Origin: Craterostigma plantagineum
Lineage: Eukaryota > Streptophyta > Magnoliopsida > Lamiales > Linderniaceae
Length of the DNA stretch: 64,000 bases
Direction of reading: 5' to 3'
NCBI GenBank assembly: GCA_027422505.1
Contig: JAPQWV010000493.1
Coordinates: 372,001 to 436,000 of the forward strand
The stretch's first letter is position 1. Every line of letters begins with the position of its first letter. A program made the position numbers and the translations under genes. The notes under the pieces were generated by a model, which was given only the letters and a program-made list of their open reading frames with translations, did no database searches and was not told the origin of the DNA. Below are positions 12,237 to 25,000 of the stretch, in pieces.

Positions 12237-13201
12237 ATGGCAACGTTGAAGGCCCGTTTAGAGCACTCGATCGCCGGCATCGCTCTCAGATCGTACCTCG
12301 CGGAATTCATATCCACTTTCTTCTTCGTCTTCGCAGCCGTTGGATCAACCATGGCTTCAAGTATGAATGAACATGCACTCATCTTCCTTTACCTTTTCCT
12401 TTTTCTTCCTTTTTCTTACGTTCATCATTTCCTAACGTGGAGCATTGCGCTCTTCAATGGCGTCGGAAGGTTCTTCGGATCCCTCGAGCTTGTTAGCCAT
12501 TTCCATGGCGAACGCTTTGTCTCTCTCAGTAGCAGTCTACGTCGCCTCGAATATCTCGGGCGGGCACGTAAATCCCGCGGTCACCTTCGGCATGGCCGTG
12601 GGCGGACATATTTCAATTCCCATGGCCATTTTCTACTGCCTTTCGCAGATGCTCGGGTCGGTCATGGCCTGCGTCGTTCTCAAGACGACCACCGCCGGTC
12701 AAGTATGATGATGGAACTAATAAAATTTGATTTTCATTCGTTTTTCTAAAATGTAATAATGCTTTCTGTCTACCTATCTCCGTACAGAAAATCCCCGTCC
12801 ATGCTATTTCGCCGGAAATGACGGGCTTCGGCGGGGCGGTGCTCGAAGGAGTGATGACGTTCGCGCTCGTCTACACTGTCTACTCGTCCACCGATCCGAG
12901 AAGGGTCGCCCACGGGTCGCCGGGCGTCGGCCCGTTGCTCGTCGGGTTTATAGTCGGGGCGAACGTCTTGGCTTCGGGACCGTTCACGGGCGGGTCGATG
13001 AACCCGGCTTGCTCGTTCGGGGCGGCTGTGGTCGGGGGTGGGTTCAAGAACCAGGCAGTTTACTGGGTTGGCCCATTGATCGGGGCGGGCGTAGCGGGTA
13101 TTCTGTACGACAACGTGGTGTTCCCTAATTATGATGCTGGGAATTGTAATCGAGTACCCGAGTCTTTGAGGGGCGTTTCTGAGCAAGCAGTTAGGGTTTG
13201 A
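12237..13201 (+). CDS. TIP5;1: Tonoplast-type aquaporin, TIP5;1-like
   Basis: Three exons, 12237-12360, 12443-12702 and 12788-13201, give 265 aa. Six membrane helices and two NPA loops: SGGHVNPAVTF near residue 99 and GGSMNPACSFG near residue 212. Most TIPs have Arg or Val after the second NPA; here it is Cys, the diagnostic selectivity-filter residue of TIP5;1 (family knowledge: Asn/Val/Gly/Cys filter). Such a filter is wide and unusual; Arabidopsis TIP5;1 is pollen-expressed and carries water and urea. The first splice (TCAA|GTATGA to GGAG|CATTG) is the weakest join, so residues 42-47 are less certain. Convergent with the eL15 gene. Confidence 0.88.
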
Positions 13202-13567
13202 GATTCATGGTTTTTGGTTTGTAATATTGTTAGAATCGACGTTGTTTTATTACTCTTACTACTAAGTACCTGTGTGGCTTTTGTACTGTTCGTTCAGTTT
13301 TGTTTTATCTTTAGGACTCACTCTATTATTACATATGAATTGTACTGAAGTTGATACCTTTGTATTGTATTAAGAGCGACGTAAAGCCTTATCAGTTCCA
13401 AAATCAAACAACTTCAAGCGATAAAGTTGGACAAATATCATATATCCCAACAACTTTTGCAGAATCCTGAATACGAAATGTCAGCAAGCCTCAAGAAACC
13501 AAGCACGAATAACTTGTAAAGCATAGAAACAAGAATTGATTTTTTGCTGAAGACCCACCAACGGATA

Positions 13568-14692
13568 TCAACGGTAGCGGCGGAGGGACAGCGTTTGGTT
13601 CCTCTTCCACGTAGCCCTCCTCGAGGGGCGGGCTTTGTGATGAAGATGGCCTTTTCCTCTGAGACCTCTGTACTTCTTCCCTGCCGAAGTAAGCCCACGA
13701 AGCTCGCGGTGCTTGTGGACGGGATTGCAGATCCAGTTGATCCTCGGGTCGTTTCTTATGACAGTGTGGGCGGGATCGACAAGAATTACTTCAAAGTACT
13801 TGTAAGTTGAGTCCTGTATTGCAAAGGGTAAGGCATGATATTGATATTGAGATATCGATATCTCATCATGCGACTGCTACAGTTTTCAAATAACTATAGT
13901 CGTTTGTAGAAACGGGAAGGGAATACCAGAAACATGAAAGCTGATGTAGTTGAACAAACAAACCTCGTTGATCCAGTAAGAATTGACAACCCTGAGACCA
14001 CCCAATTTTCTTCCAGCACGTTCCTCTGCGACCGAGCGTTTGCTGCGCTGGAATTTGAGTTGGGTTACACCCTGGTTTGTTGGTTTACCGTAGACAATAC
14101 CCTTAGGGACGGGCCTCTTTCTTCCACCACGCCTCACACGAACGCGATAGATCACGTAACCCTTATATCACATAGGTAAAGCCATTAAGGAACAAAAGAT
14201 AGAGAAATATAAGCTGTTCACGCGCGCAGCATATGAGAACCCAATAAAATTGGCTAATACATAGACTTTTCATACTGAGCTAAGCAAGATCAGGCATGGA
14301 TGTCGCGTCAGCGACGTTCAAACATGGAGACCAGGTTAAACTAAGGTTGCATTTAATCTTCGTACTTTAAGGATGAGAAATCAGATCGATTTGGTTCCAA
14401 ATCAGCTGGAACTCAAATCAACCTCGATAGTCGTCTCTCCTTTTGGTCAGAAACACTCACATTCAAATTCGAAGGAATACAATACGACACAGCGAACACT
14501 GAAAACCGAAGCAATTACTACCTGCTTGGCCTTGTAGCCGAGGCGACGAGCCTTGTCGGGTCGCGTGGGTCGCGTGACGCGCACAACGGCAGGAAGCTGA
14601 CGGTACTCCCAGCATCGAACCCTAAGGAGAAATCGCATGACGTCTGATTGCTTCTTCTTCCATAGCTCAGACACGTATGTGTAAGCACCCAT
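13568..14692 (-). CDS. RPL15: 60S ribosomal protein eL15 (RPL15)
   Basis: Three exons, 14522-14692, 13964-14161 and 13568-13813, give exactly 204 aa, the standard eL15 length. It starts [20 protein letters not shown] and ends with a basic tail. Very rich in Arg and Lys, as expected of an rRNA-binding protein of the large subunit, needed for pre-60S assembly. The ATG at 14692 was chosen over the upstream in-frame Met at 14761 because it matches the conserved N-terminus. Site II motifs lie 100-150 bases upstream. Confidence 0.96.
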
Positions 14693-14787
14693 CTTCAATT
14701 CAACACCACTCGTTAGCTGCCGGCCGAGCTGAGCGCTTGAGGACGGAGGAGTGTAATGCAAATGTATTATAACTAGGTTTTCTTATG

Positions 14788-14845
14788 TGGGCCGACCTTA
14801 GGGCTTCTAAAATTGATCAGGCCTAAGCCCAATTATATATGGGCT
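14788..14845. promoter_or_regulatory. Site II cluster upstream of RPL15
   Basis: TGGGCC at 14788-14793, AGCCCA (reverse TGGGCT) at 14826-14831 and TGGGCT at 14840-14845. Such TGGGCY elements, bound by TCP factors, are the usual proximal promoter motifs of plant ribosomal protein genes. Position, 96-154 bases before the ATG, fits. Confidence 0.5.
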
Positions 14846-14849
14846 TTAT

Positions 14850-16475
14850 AATCTGGCCCCATTGTCTTTCTAACGAGAAAATCTTCTTGGGCTCCGTGAC
14901 AAGGAAACTTCTTTGTTACATTTGCCATTGCAATCTCAATCTTTATTTATTTTCAATGCTAAGTTTTACTTATTTAGCAGTCCATTGTATACCAAATTAC
15001 GTTCAAACGCTAACAAAACCATCTGCCAACAATTTTCGGTTCACCGTAAATTTTATGATTCGGAAATGGTTGATAGATTTTAAAGGCGTGAACCACAGAT
15101 TTGTAACCGCAACCGTGATCATGAACCGAGCAGTTATCTTACGCATACAGTTTCATAATTCTGCACAAGCAGCAACACATCACAAACCACTAATGATATA
15201 TAGATATAGATTTAACTAAGACTCAGAAGACAAACAAAGGTGGTCTAGTGAAAGAAGGCTAAGCTAAACTGAAGACAAGGAAGATGCCAACCTGCGACTT
15301 AAGGAAGAACTTAGAACAACAAGGCATTAGACCAAAGGTTAAGAAGACAAGCAAATCCAGAAACAGAATATCGAAATTGTAGAACATACCACCTGCGACC
15401 TACAATCCAAGAACTGCTCTCACCTTCAGTGATTTTGCCACCAAAACAAAACACCACAGCGAACGTGAGGACGTTAGGACGAAATATTGACCGACACAAA
15501 GAAATGTCAGAGATACGATGATTCAAAACAGAATATAGATATGAATAAGACAATCCCATAGCATCTCCAGAAGGATGGAAATAGTAGTCCTACAAAAACG
15601 GCATAAGCAACATATCAGTAAGCCAACACATCGCCTGTGGGAGTGGGCTTAGGGCTCTTGAAACTCTCTGCAAACTGTTAAAAGAGTACACATCAAGGTT
15701 ACGTGAGTCCCAAACTTCCAACAAGAAAATCATTGGCAAGAGATATCATATCAGGACGACAATTGCTCCAAACCAGCCTGTTAAGATAATTACACAATAG
15801 CAAACGGTGTTAATTACGATTTGTTTCAATATATTAAACGGAAAAAGAATAACTCAAATGTGTGAGCATTAACGGTCAGAAAAAAATCAAATGCAGTTCT
15901 GAAAAAAAATTCAGCAAATAGTTAACAATATCCCCACACGCCAGGCAAGTACTTGGGTTCTGCACAGGCCACACATCAGAAACAATTATAGTACTTATGA
16001 GCAGTAAACATAGAACTTTGAAAACAGGCATATAAGCATACCAGAGGGATTGCCAAGATGTTCTGGTCTGTTTCGACCAAAAACCCGGATAAGATTAATA
16101 ACGATGAAGAGAGAGTGAAAGAGTAGTTAGAATGTGAACGAGAAAAAAATCATTTTACTTCCATCTACAAGCCCCAGACACTTAGCCAGCAAGTTTTAAC
16201 CATAAAAGTTACCCTTACTAATGACTAAAACCCTTTTCTGTAACAAAGAAGTTTCTTTATGCTTCAAGTTACAACTTCCCAACTCACAAAACATCACCCC
16301 CTCAACTGATCGATCATACGTGGACTTACTGGGCTCCAATCAGTTGATGATAATGTTAAGGAACAAATAAATCAACAAAAAAGAATGAGAGAAGTCATGA
16401 TATTAGTCAACTGAATAACAAGAAAGTAGTATCCTTACTTATATTCCCAAAAGGATCCCATCGGAATTCAACCGA
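14850..16475 (-). other. Non-coding region, probably spliced 3' untranslated part of SF1
   Basis: No convincing protein. Downstream of the SF1 stop (minus) a donor-like AA|GTAAGGA occurs near 16438-16439. Acceptor-like sites with pyrimidine tracts occur near 15671 (TTTGCAG) and 15592 (TTTTTGTAG). This suggests a long 3' untranslated intron. The 82-codon minus frame at 15311-15559 is not recognised. Confidence 0.3.
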
Positions 16476-18743
16476 TCATTTCATATCAGCCATGAATTTC
16501 TCATATTCATTATCCGTCGATGATGGAGGTGGAGGTGGAGGCGGTGGTTGATGGTTCAAGTTTGTTGCCCAAGGAACACTGCCCAAACCAGCATCTGCAG
16601 TCAAGTGAGGCACAGCAGGCGGAGGTTGTGGAGGGGCAGCCCCATAATAAGACTGGTAACTGTACGGTGGCGGTGGGTACATAATTTGCACGCCTGGCGG
16701 CGCAGAAGTTACAGCACTGCCATAGGCATAAGTTGGAGGGGTTGATTGAACAGGCACACTAGTTGGAGCTTTCACGCCAGGAGGGTAGCTTTGCTGCAGC
16801 TCCCCAGAAGACGCATAACTCAGTTGAGCCTCAGCTGAAGAAGCTGAAGCACCAGGTGGGGGTGGAGGATATTGGATTCCATAATGAGGATAGGGTTGAC
16901 CTGGAGGAGGTGGATAGACTGATGATCCCGGCGGTGGTGGAGGGTAGCTCGTATATGGTGGAGGCACAGATGGGGCGGCCCAAGGTAACGGAGCACCACC
17001 ATATGTGGTCCCAGGAGGTGCAGTCCCAATCGGTCCACCAGAACTGTACTGCTGCGAAGGATAGGAAACAACAGGTTGAGTCGGAGCTTGATATGCTGGT
17101 GGTGGGGGAGGAGGTGGGCCCGGCGGCACCACAGGCGCAGGAGGTTTACCAGCAACTCTCACAGCAATTGATCTTCCTTCAAGCTTATAACCGTTCATGC
17201 TAGCAATAGCAGTATTTGCCATCTGGACGTTTGCATACTTCACGAACCCATAGCCTTTGCTCAGACCTGTGTCTCGGTCTTTGATAACCTTAGCCATCAC
17301 AATGTCACCGAATGACGAAAACAAGCTTATCAGGCCATCATCGTCAAAAGTAGGCGGTAAGAAGCCAATGTACAAGTTGGTTTCATCGTATTCCTTTGGC
17401 TTGAGCAAAGATGTTGATCCCAGCCCAGGATGAGCGCTGTTGCTTGAAGCGTTTGTACCACCAGCCCAAGGAGGGTTAGTGCCAGAACCACCCGTAGGTG
17501 TTCCGGAACTCGATTTGATAGCTTCAGGAACGGTTCCGCCGAGCTCTGCGAGAAAGTTTTGATACTCGTCGTCCATCTTCTTACCGGTTGTATTCTTTAC
17601 AGGACAGTCAATAGTCGGATGCCCACCGTCACCACAAATCTTACACAAAACATCACTCTTAAATGTTGTTAATCGGGAAGGACAGGTAAGTTGCCTATGC
17701 CCAGCCTCACCACACAGCCTACAAAATTCCTCGTCCCTAATCGTCCCATTTAGCGCTGCAAGTTCCCTCAATTGCTGGCGTTTGTGCTCATTCAAGACCT
17801 CATCAACTGGATGCAGCAACTTCTCCACCATCCCAGCAGCTGCATCCAGCGCCTCTTGTGTGTCAGCCTCGACCAAAACGTGCAAATCCTCATTCTCAGC
17901 TGCATCATACTTCAGGTCCCGCTTCTGCTGCAACCTGCCCTCTTTAATAGAACCTTTTCCTCGAATCACAATCTTAGCACCAGTCTCCCGTTCCATCCTC
18001 TTTTGGGTATTTCCTCTTGGCCCAATAATTAGACCAATGAAATTGTATCCTGGATACTCTTTCATTGGGATATAAAGCTTCTTCTGAAGCTTGGGGGGTC
18101 TATAATCTGCAGGCGGCTTAAACGCAGGATTTTTCTTAATTATCTGAGCTATAATCTCCTGCCTTTCCCTATTCAATTTCTCCCTTGCACGATACTCACG
18201 GGTGTTGATCCTAACACCCATATTATCATAAACAGGCTCAGGAGAGGGCGATCTAGCACCCTCAGGGCGGTCATCTAAAATCATGCCAGATTGCAGCTTG
18301 CGACTGATTTCAAGCAATCGCGCATTCAAAGCCTGTACCTCAGGATCAAATTCAATACCTCCGGTGAAGTCCTTCATGAAGTCCGGCAGCTGGATCACCG
18401 GCTTGGGCTCATCGTCCGACCACCGCGACCTACGCTTTTTGCCACCTCCAGATTCAGAATTACTATCACCAGCCGGCTGGTCGGACGGCGGCGGATCCCA
18501 CCTAGAGCGTCGACGGCGACGGCTGGTGGTTTCCTCCTCACCAGCTGAATGGACTCCATCCGTAGCACCGCTGCCAGTGTTGGTGAGCCCATTCTCAGAG
18601 AAAGGTAGGTTCGACGACTTCGGAGCTGAGTTTTCCGGGTCGGGTACGGTTACGGATTGAGGCTCGGGTTGAGGCTGAGGCTGAGCTTCACGGACGGCGT
18701 TGATTTGCGGGGAGTCGGCGTAGCTTGATTGAAGAGCGTCCAT
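16476..18743 (-). CDS. SF1: Splicing factor SF1 / branch point-binding protein
   Basis: Intronless frame of 755 aa from the Met at 18743; the longer frame to 18884 would add an unrelated leader. Domains in order: a splicing-factor helix-hairpin region (128-205), a KH-QUA2 domain (218-325) with the [15 protein letters not shown] loop that binds the branch-point RNA, two CCHC zinc knuckles (340-353 [14 protein letters not shown]; 367-380 [14 protein letters not shown]), an RRM (455-533, LYIGFLPP and KGYGFVKY as RNP motifs), and a long Pro-rich tail. The added RRM is typical of plant SF1 and absent from the yeast and animal proteins. The near-terminal SRWDPPP and SRWSDDEP repeats resemble the motif that binds the U2AF65 UHM. 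It acts in early 3' splice-site recognition in the nucleus. Confidence 0.95.
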   Translation of the reverse strand: MDALQSSYADSPQINAVREAQPQPQPEPQSVTVPDPENSAPKSSNLPFSENGLTNTGSGATDGVHSAGEEETTSRRRRRSRWDPPPSDQPAGDSNSESGGGKKRRSRWSDDEPKPVIQLPDFMKDFTGGIEFDPEVQALNARLLEISRKLQSGMILDDRPEGARSPSPEPVYDNMGVRINTREYRAREKLNRERQEIIAQIIKKNPAFKPPADYRPPKLQKKLYIPMKEYPGYNFIGLIIGPRGNTQKRMERETGAKIVIRGKGSIKEGRLQQKRDLKYDAAENEDLHVLVEADTQEALDAAAGMVEKLLHPVDEVLNEHKRQQLRELAALNGTIRDEEFCRLCGEAGHRQLTCPSRLTTFKSDVLCKICGDGGHPTIDCPVKNTTGKKMDDEYQNFLAELGGTVPEAIKSSSGTPTGGSGTNPPWAGGTNASSNSAHPGLGSTSLLKPKEYDETNLYIGFLPPTFDDDGLISLFSSFGDIVMAKVIKDRDTGLSKGYGFVKYANVQMANTAIASMNGYKLEGRSIAVRVAGKPPAPVVPPGPPPPPPPAYQAPTQPVVSYPSQQYSSGGPIGTAPPGTTYGGAPLPWAAPSVPPPYTSYPPPPPGSSVYPPPPGQPYPHYGIQYPPPPPGASASSAEAQLSYASSGELQQSYPPGVKAPTSVPVQSTPPTYAYGSAVTSAPPGVQIMYPPPPYSYQSYYGAAPPQPPPAVPHLTADAGLGSVPWATNLNHQPPPPPPPPSSTDNEYEKFMADMK

Positions 18744-19024
18744 GGCTTCGCCGGAGAGTTCCAATTGGGATTTGGGAATTGAGGGTTTGCTCAAGCTATA
18801 GATAAACGTAAACCCCTCTTTACGTTGTTCCGTGAAATGGGCTGTCCAAAGTACCTCTTGGCCCATGTTAGTTATTGGGCCCAATCAAGCGGCCCAATAA
18901 ATGAATGTGTAAGGGAAAACAGAACCCTTTCATACGGCACCATATAAGAAGATTATAGATCGCCTTATAAGCTAAGCTACTCTAGCAAACCTCTGTTCTT
19001 CCACGATCTTCGTGAAAAAGGAAA
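18744..19024. promoter_or_regulatory. Divergent promoter between SF1 and KAPA synthase
   Basis: Only 281 bases separate the two start codons. Site II motifs: GGCCCA at 18860-18865, TGGGCC at 18876-18881 and GGCCCA at 18891-18896. The shared spacing suggests a bidirectional promoter. Confidence 0.5.
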
Positions 19025-22000
19025 ATGGAGATTCATGAATGGGATAAGTGGGTCGAACAAGCTCTTTCAAAGCTGGAAGCTCTCAAGGTCGTACGCTCCC
19101 TGAGACCCATCCACCTTTCTGACCAACTTTCTTCTACCGAACAAGAATTTCAAGTGTTTGATGGTCCGCAAAAATGGGACAGAGCTTCTGTGGAGGTCAA
19201 CATTTCAGAATGCACATTTCAGAAATGGGTTAGCGATGTGGCGAGCTTAGGTAATGATTTCATCTGCATCCGAGTTTTCTTATTGCCCTCGCTCTTTTTC
19301 TCTAGCTAAGTTACTGTAAATGCTTAAAGACTCTGTCTTTGTTCTGTTCGAGGAAGTAAATGTAGCAAATGAACATGTTCTTAGCATTGCCCACCTTGTA
19401 TTTTGTGGTTGAATAGCTGGAATTGTTTGATGGGAGTGGGTTGGTGCAACAACCAATCCACCCACCCACTCTACTATTATAATAATATTTAATTATATTA
19501 TTATTATATATCTATTAGAGGGGGGTTTTGCCTATAAATAGGCTTGATCCCTCGTTATAGAAAACACACCAACACCAAAACAAAGAAAAAAAATAGAGAG
19601 AAAAGAAAGAAATAGAGGGTAGGAAAAATTGAGGGTTTGTTCGATATTTACTCCGACTATAAAGAGAGATAGTGAGTGTTTTCTCCTTTATAGATTGAGA
19701 GGTTGTAACCCCTATTTTTACCCCAGTAATAAATTTCTACCTCGCCCGTGGTTTTTTACCCCAAGTTAAAAAAGGGGTTTTCCACGTAAATTCCCGTGTT
19801 CCATTTATCCTCATAATCATTTCCAATTTCGTTAAGCTGTCCATTTCGCAACAAGTGGTATCAGAGCCAGCCCTGATTGATATTCCGATTATGCTCTGTG
19901 GTTGCAGCTTTGTCTGATCTTCCACATCAGAAAGGATATCGAAAAGGTTTATCGTTACGGAAGAGTTTTTTGGCAAGTCGTGGTAATAGACTGTGTAAGT
20001 AAGTTCTGTCTAGGTGGCTGGTGCCAAGCGGGACACATAGTGACCCCACCAGATCTCATCTGGGAATTTACTTAGAAGGGTAATTTTGTCTTGAAAGCTG
20101 GTCGCTACCCTTTCTGCAAATTATCTGATCAGTACTATTTGGCTGGACTGTTGAATTTCTCCGACGATAGCGACGTGGGAAAAAAATGGCAGCTAAAAAT
20201 GAAATTGAGAAATTCAACGGGAAAAACTACTCACTATGGAAAATGAGGATAAAGGCAATTTTACTCAAAGAAAATTGTCTGGAGGCGATCACTGGCAGAC
20301 CAACAACTATTACAAGTGATGCCAACTGGAGGAAGATAGACGGGAGGGCCATTGCCAATATTCATCTAGCATTAGCAGATGACATATTATCAAGCGTTGA
20401 AGAGAAAGCTAGTGCGAAAGAAATCTGGGATCATCTAGAGAAGCTGTATCAAGTCAAGTCACTCCACAGCCGAATTTTTCTGAAAAGAAAATTATATCAT
20501 CTACGAATGGAAGAATCTTCTTCAATGACCGAGCACATCAACAAGTTGAATACTCTATTCTCTCAACTTAAAGACTTGGACTACAAAATAGAGCCAAGTG
20601 AACGTGCTGAGCTTCTGCTTCAAAGCCTGCCAGACTCCTACGATTAACTCGTCATCAATCTGAGCAACAACCAAGCTGCGGGGAAACTTATCTTCGACAA
20701 TATTGCAGCTGCGGTTCTCGAAGAAGAAAGTCGGCGCAATAACAAAGAAGACAAGTTGATAACGTCCCAACAGGCGGAAGCATTGGCAGTAACGAGGGCA
20801 AGATCAGGAGCACGTGGTCCAAACATGAATCGAAAACGGCCAAGACCCGGAGAGTCTGGTCCAAGTGGGAGTCAAAAACGGCAAAGCCTTGTTACCAAAA
20901 ATAAGAAGGTTATAAAATGTTACCACTGTGGCAAGAAAGGTCATCTGAAGAAAGATTGTTGGGCTCTAAATAAAAATCCCAATGCTCAAGGAAACGCCGC
21001 CAACACTACCGACGATGGAATTGCCTTGGTGTGTGAAGCCGCAACCACTATCGCTGAAAATGGAAGATTCAACGACGTGTGGCTCATGGACTCAGCAGCT
21101 ACTTTCCATATGACTTCTCGAAGGGAATGGTTTCATCAATACGAGCCAACCTTTGGAGGGTATGTCTACAGCTGCAATGACCAAGCGCTGAAGATTGTCG
21201 GGGTCGGTACGATTCAAATAAAGATGTACGATGGCACTGTGCGTACCATCCATGCTGTCCGACATGTGGAGGGCTTGAAGAAAAATCTGTTGTCCGTGGG
21301 GCAACTGGATGATCTTGGTTTCAAAATTGAATTGGAGAATAAAATCATGAAGGTCTCCAAAGGAGCACTGGTGGTGATGAAGGGCGAAAAGATAGCTGCA
21401 AATTTATACAAGCTGAAGGGAGAGACTCTGCAAGAAGGGCAAGCATCTGTTGCTACGACAAGTTCAAATGAAAAGTCTACAATGACTTGGCACAAGAAAC
21501 TTGGTCATATGTCTGAACAAGGCATGAAAATTCTTGCGCAAAAGAATCTACTTCCTGGTCTCACGACGGTGACGCTACCATTCTGTGAGCATTGTATTGT
21601 GAGCAAGCAGCATCGCCTGAAGTTCTCCACTTCAAATTCTAGAAGCAAAGAAATTCTAGAATTGATCCACTCTGATGTATGGCAAGCACCGGTTTCATCC
21701 CTGGGAGGAGCCAACTACTTCGTATCATTCATAGACGACTACTCCAGGAGATGCTGGGTGTATCCAATCAAGAAGAAGGACGAAGTGTTTCCTATCTTCA
21801 AAACATACAAGGCGCGAGTTGAACTTGAAACCGGCAGAAAAATCAAGTGTCTCCGGTCAGATAATGGAGGAGAATATACTGGCAAAGAATTCACTGAATT
21901 CTGCAAAGACGCGGGCATCAGAAGGCAGTTCACCACAGCTTACACTCCACAACAGAATGGAGTGGCAGAGCGGTTGAATAGGACCCTGTTGGAAAGAACA

Positions 22001-25000
22001 AGGGCTATGTTGAGAACTGCGGGCCTGGAAAAGAAATTCTGGGCGGAAGCGGTCTGTACTGCCTGTTATGTGGTGAATCGGGCCCCATCTACTGCTATAG
22101 AGATGCGGACACCGATGGAAATGTGGACTGGTGCACCTGCAGACTATTCAAACCTCCATATATTTGGAAGTTCAACGTACGCGATGTATCACAACCAAGA
22201 AACGACAAAGTTGGATCCAAAGTCCAGGAAATGTTTGTTCTTGGGGTACGCTGAAGGAGTAAAGGGGTATCGCTTGTGGGATCTCACTGACCACAAAGTG
22301 ATTATCAGCAGAGATGTTATCTTCCTGGAAGATAGCGATGAGGAGCAAGTCGAAAATGATAGCAGTTCAAAAGGTGTGACAAAGACTACGCCGGTGAAAA
22401 GAAAATTGGAGCAATATAATTCTTCTGAAGCTGAACCGGCGCACGAAGAGCTCGACCCAGTCGAATCTGAAGTACCGGAACTCTGGCGGTCATCACGCGA
22501 GCGTAGGCCGCCAAGTTGGCACTCAGATTATGAGATAGAGAGCAATCTTGCATACTGTTTTCTAACGGAGGATGGAGAGCCAACCACTTTCCAAGAAGCA
22601 CTGAATAATTCAGATGCGAGTCTGTGGATTTCAGCGATGCAAGAGGAAATGGAAGCTCTCTATAAAAATAAGACATGGGAGTTGGTGCCATTACCGCAAG
22701 GAAGGAAACCCATTGGCAACAAATGGGTGTACAAAATCAAGCGGAATGGTGATGACCAGGTAGAGCGTTACCGTGCTAGACTGGTTGTAAAAGGATATGC
22801 TCAGAAAGAAGGGATTGACTTCAACGAAATTTTCTCACCGGTGGTACGACTTACAACAGTCAGGGTGGTATTGTCAATGTGTGCTACATTCGACTTGCAT
22901 CTTGAGCAGCTGGATGTAAAGACGGCTTTTCTCCATGGCGATCTGGATGAAGAAATATATATGCTTCAACCAGAAGGTTTCAAGGAACAAGGAAAAGAAG
23001 ATTTGGTTTGCAGACTGATCAAATCTCTCTACGGGCTCAAACAAGCACCTCGATGCTGGTATAAGAGATTTGACTCCTTCATAATGAGTCTTGGCTACAA
23101 CAGGCTATATTCAGATCCTTGTGCATATTTCAAGAGATTTGGCGATGACGATTTCATCATGTTACTGTTGTACGTCGACGATATGCTGGTGGCAGGACCC
23201 AACAAAGGTCGTATCGCTGACTTAAAGACTCAACTGGCTAGTGAATTCGAAATGAAGGACTTGGGGCCAGCAAACAAAATCCTTGGTGTGCAAATATCTC
23301 GAGACAGAAGCAAGCAGAAGATTTGGCTTTCCCAAAAGAATTATTTGAAAAAAATCTTGCGGAGGTTCAACATGCAAGACAGTAAGCCAATATCTACTCC
23401 TCTTGCTACTAATTTCAAGTTATCCTCCGAGATGTGTCCTACTGATGAAGACGAGAGGATAGAGATGTCTCGACTGCCATATGCATCGGCGGTAGGAAGT
23501 CTAATGTTCGCAATGATCTGTACCAGACCAGACATTGCCCATGCAGTGGGAGTTGTTAGCCGATACATGTCCAACCCTGGCCGGGAGCACTGGAGTGCTG
23601 TTAAGAGGATTCTCAGATATATCAAAGGAACCTCGGATCTTGCCTTATGTTACGGAGGTACAGATTTTACTGTCCATGGTTTTGTTGATGCAGATTATGC
23701 AGGTGAACTTGATAAAAGCAGATCCACAACCGGATATGTGTTTAATCTTGCTGGCGGTGCTGTAAGCTGGGTTTCAAAACTGCAGTCCATTGTTGTAACG
23801 TCAACAACGGAAGCAGAATATGTGGCAGCTACGCAAGCCAGTAAAGAGGCAATATGGTTGAAGATGTTGCTGGAAGAACTCGGCCACAAACAGGAGAATA
23901 TTGTTCTCTATTGTGATAGCCAGAGTGCGTTGCATCTTGCAAGGAATCCAGCATATCATTCAAGAACCAAACACATCCGGGTGCAATACCACTTTGTTCG
24001 TGAACAAGTGGAAGCAGGGACTGTGGACATGCAAAAAGTTCACACTGCGGATAATCTGGCAGACTACATGACCAAAGCAATTCCTGTGGACAAGTTTATA
24101 TGGTGTCGTTCCTCATGTGGATTGACAGAATCTAAGTAACATGCAAAGGTGAGCTAGAAGAATGGTGTGAAGATCTGATTGGGCATCAATCAAATCTTCA
24201 AGTGGGAGATTGATGGGAGTGGGTTGGTGCAACAACCAATCCACCCACCCACTCTACTATTATAATAATATTTAATTATATTATTATTATATATCTATTA
24301 GAGGGGGGTTTTGCCTATAAATAGGCTTGATCCCTCGTTATAGAAAACACACCAACACCAAAACAAAGAAAAAAAATAGAGAGAAAAGAAAGAAATAGAG
24401 GGTAGGAAAAATTGAGGGTTTGTTCGGTATTTACTCCGACTATAAAGAGAGATAGTGAGTGTTTTCTCCTTTATAGATTGAGAGGTTGTAACCCCTATTT
24501 TTACCCCAGTAATAAATTTCTACCTCGCCCGTGGTTTTTTACCCCAAGTTAAAAAAGGGGTTTTCCACGTAAATTCCCGTGTTCCATTTATCCTCATAAT
24601 CATTTCCAATTTCGTTAAGCTGTCCATTTCGCAACATTGTTTTCTATCTGACGTTTGTAGGTGATGACGATGACGGAAAATTTGGCAAGAATTCCTGCAA
24701 TAGAACAGATTCTTGTAATGAGAAGATGAGGAAGCTTATCGTCTTCTCCGGAAATGATTACCTGGGATTGAGTGCCCATCCAATGGTCAAAAATGCTGCT
24801 GCGAAGGCATGTTCTGTGATACGCTTCACTTAGTTTTTTCATGTCAACTTTGTCCTTATTGTTGTAGTTATCTGTTTTGCAGGCTTCTCAAGAACATGGG
24901 ATGGGTCCGAGAGGCTCTGCTTTGATCTGTGGATATACAAATTACCATAGATTATTGGAGTTATCCCTAGCAAATCTGAAAGGAAAAGAGGTTACACCTC

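Larger units (their letters stand above)
19423..24641 (+). mobile_element. Copia LTR retrotransposon in KAPA synthase intron 1
   Basis: Element 19428-24636, flanked by the 5-bp target duplication TTGTT (19423-19427 and 24637-24641). Two 426-base LTRs begin TG and end CA. The primer site TGGTATCAGAGC matches the 3' end of initiator tRNA-Met, and a purine tract AAGTGGGAGAT ends at the 3' LTR. Protein order is gag, protease, integrase, RT, RNase H, which defines Ty1/Copia; the proteins look like the TNT1-94/Tork group. By eye the LTRs differ at one base (19644 A, 24427 G), so insertion was recent. It lies in the same direction as the host gene. Confidence 0.97.

Noticed and set aside
12159..12749. 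196-codon plus-strand frame over the first aquaporin exons
   Set aside because: It reads through intron 1 and then in the wrong frame; the spliced model restores both NPA loops.
15311..15559. 82-codon minus-strand frame downstream of SF1
   Set aside because: No family resemblance; lies in what looks like spliced 3' untranslated sequence.
16820..17203. Long open frames on both strands within SF1 (plus 16763-17203, minus 16820-17155)
   Set aside because: They are other-frame shadows of the Pro- and Gly-rich SF1 tail; composition mirrors the real frame.
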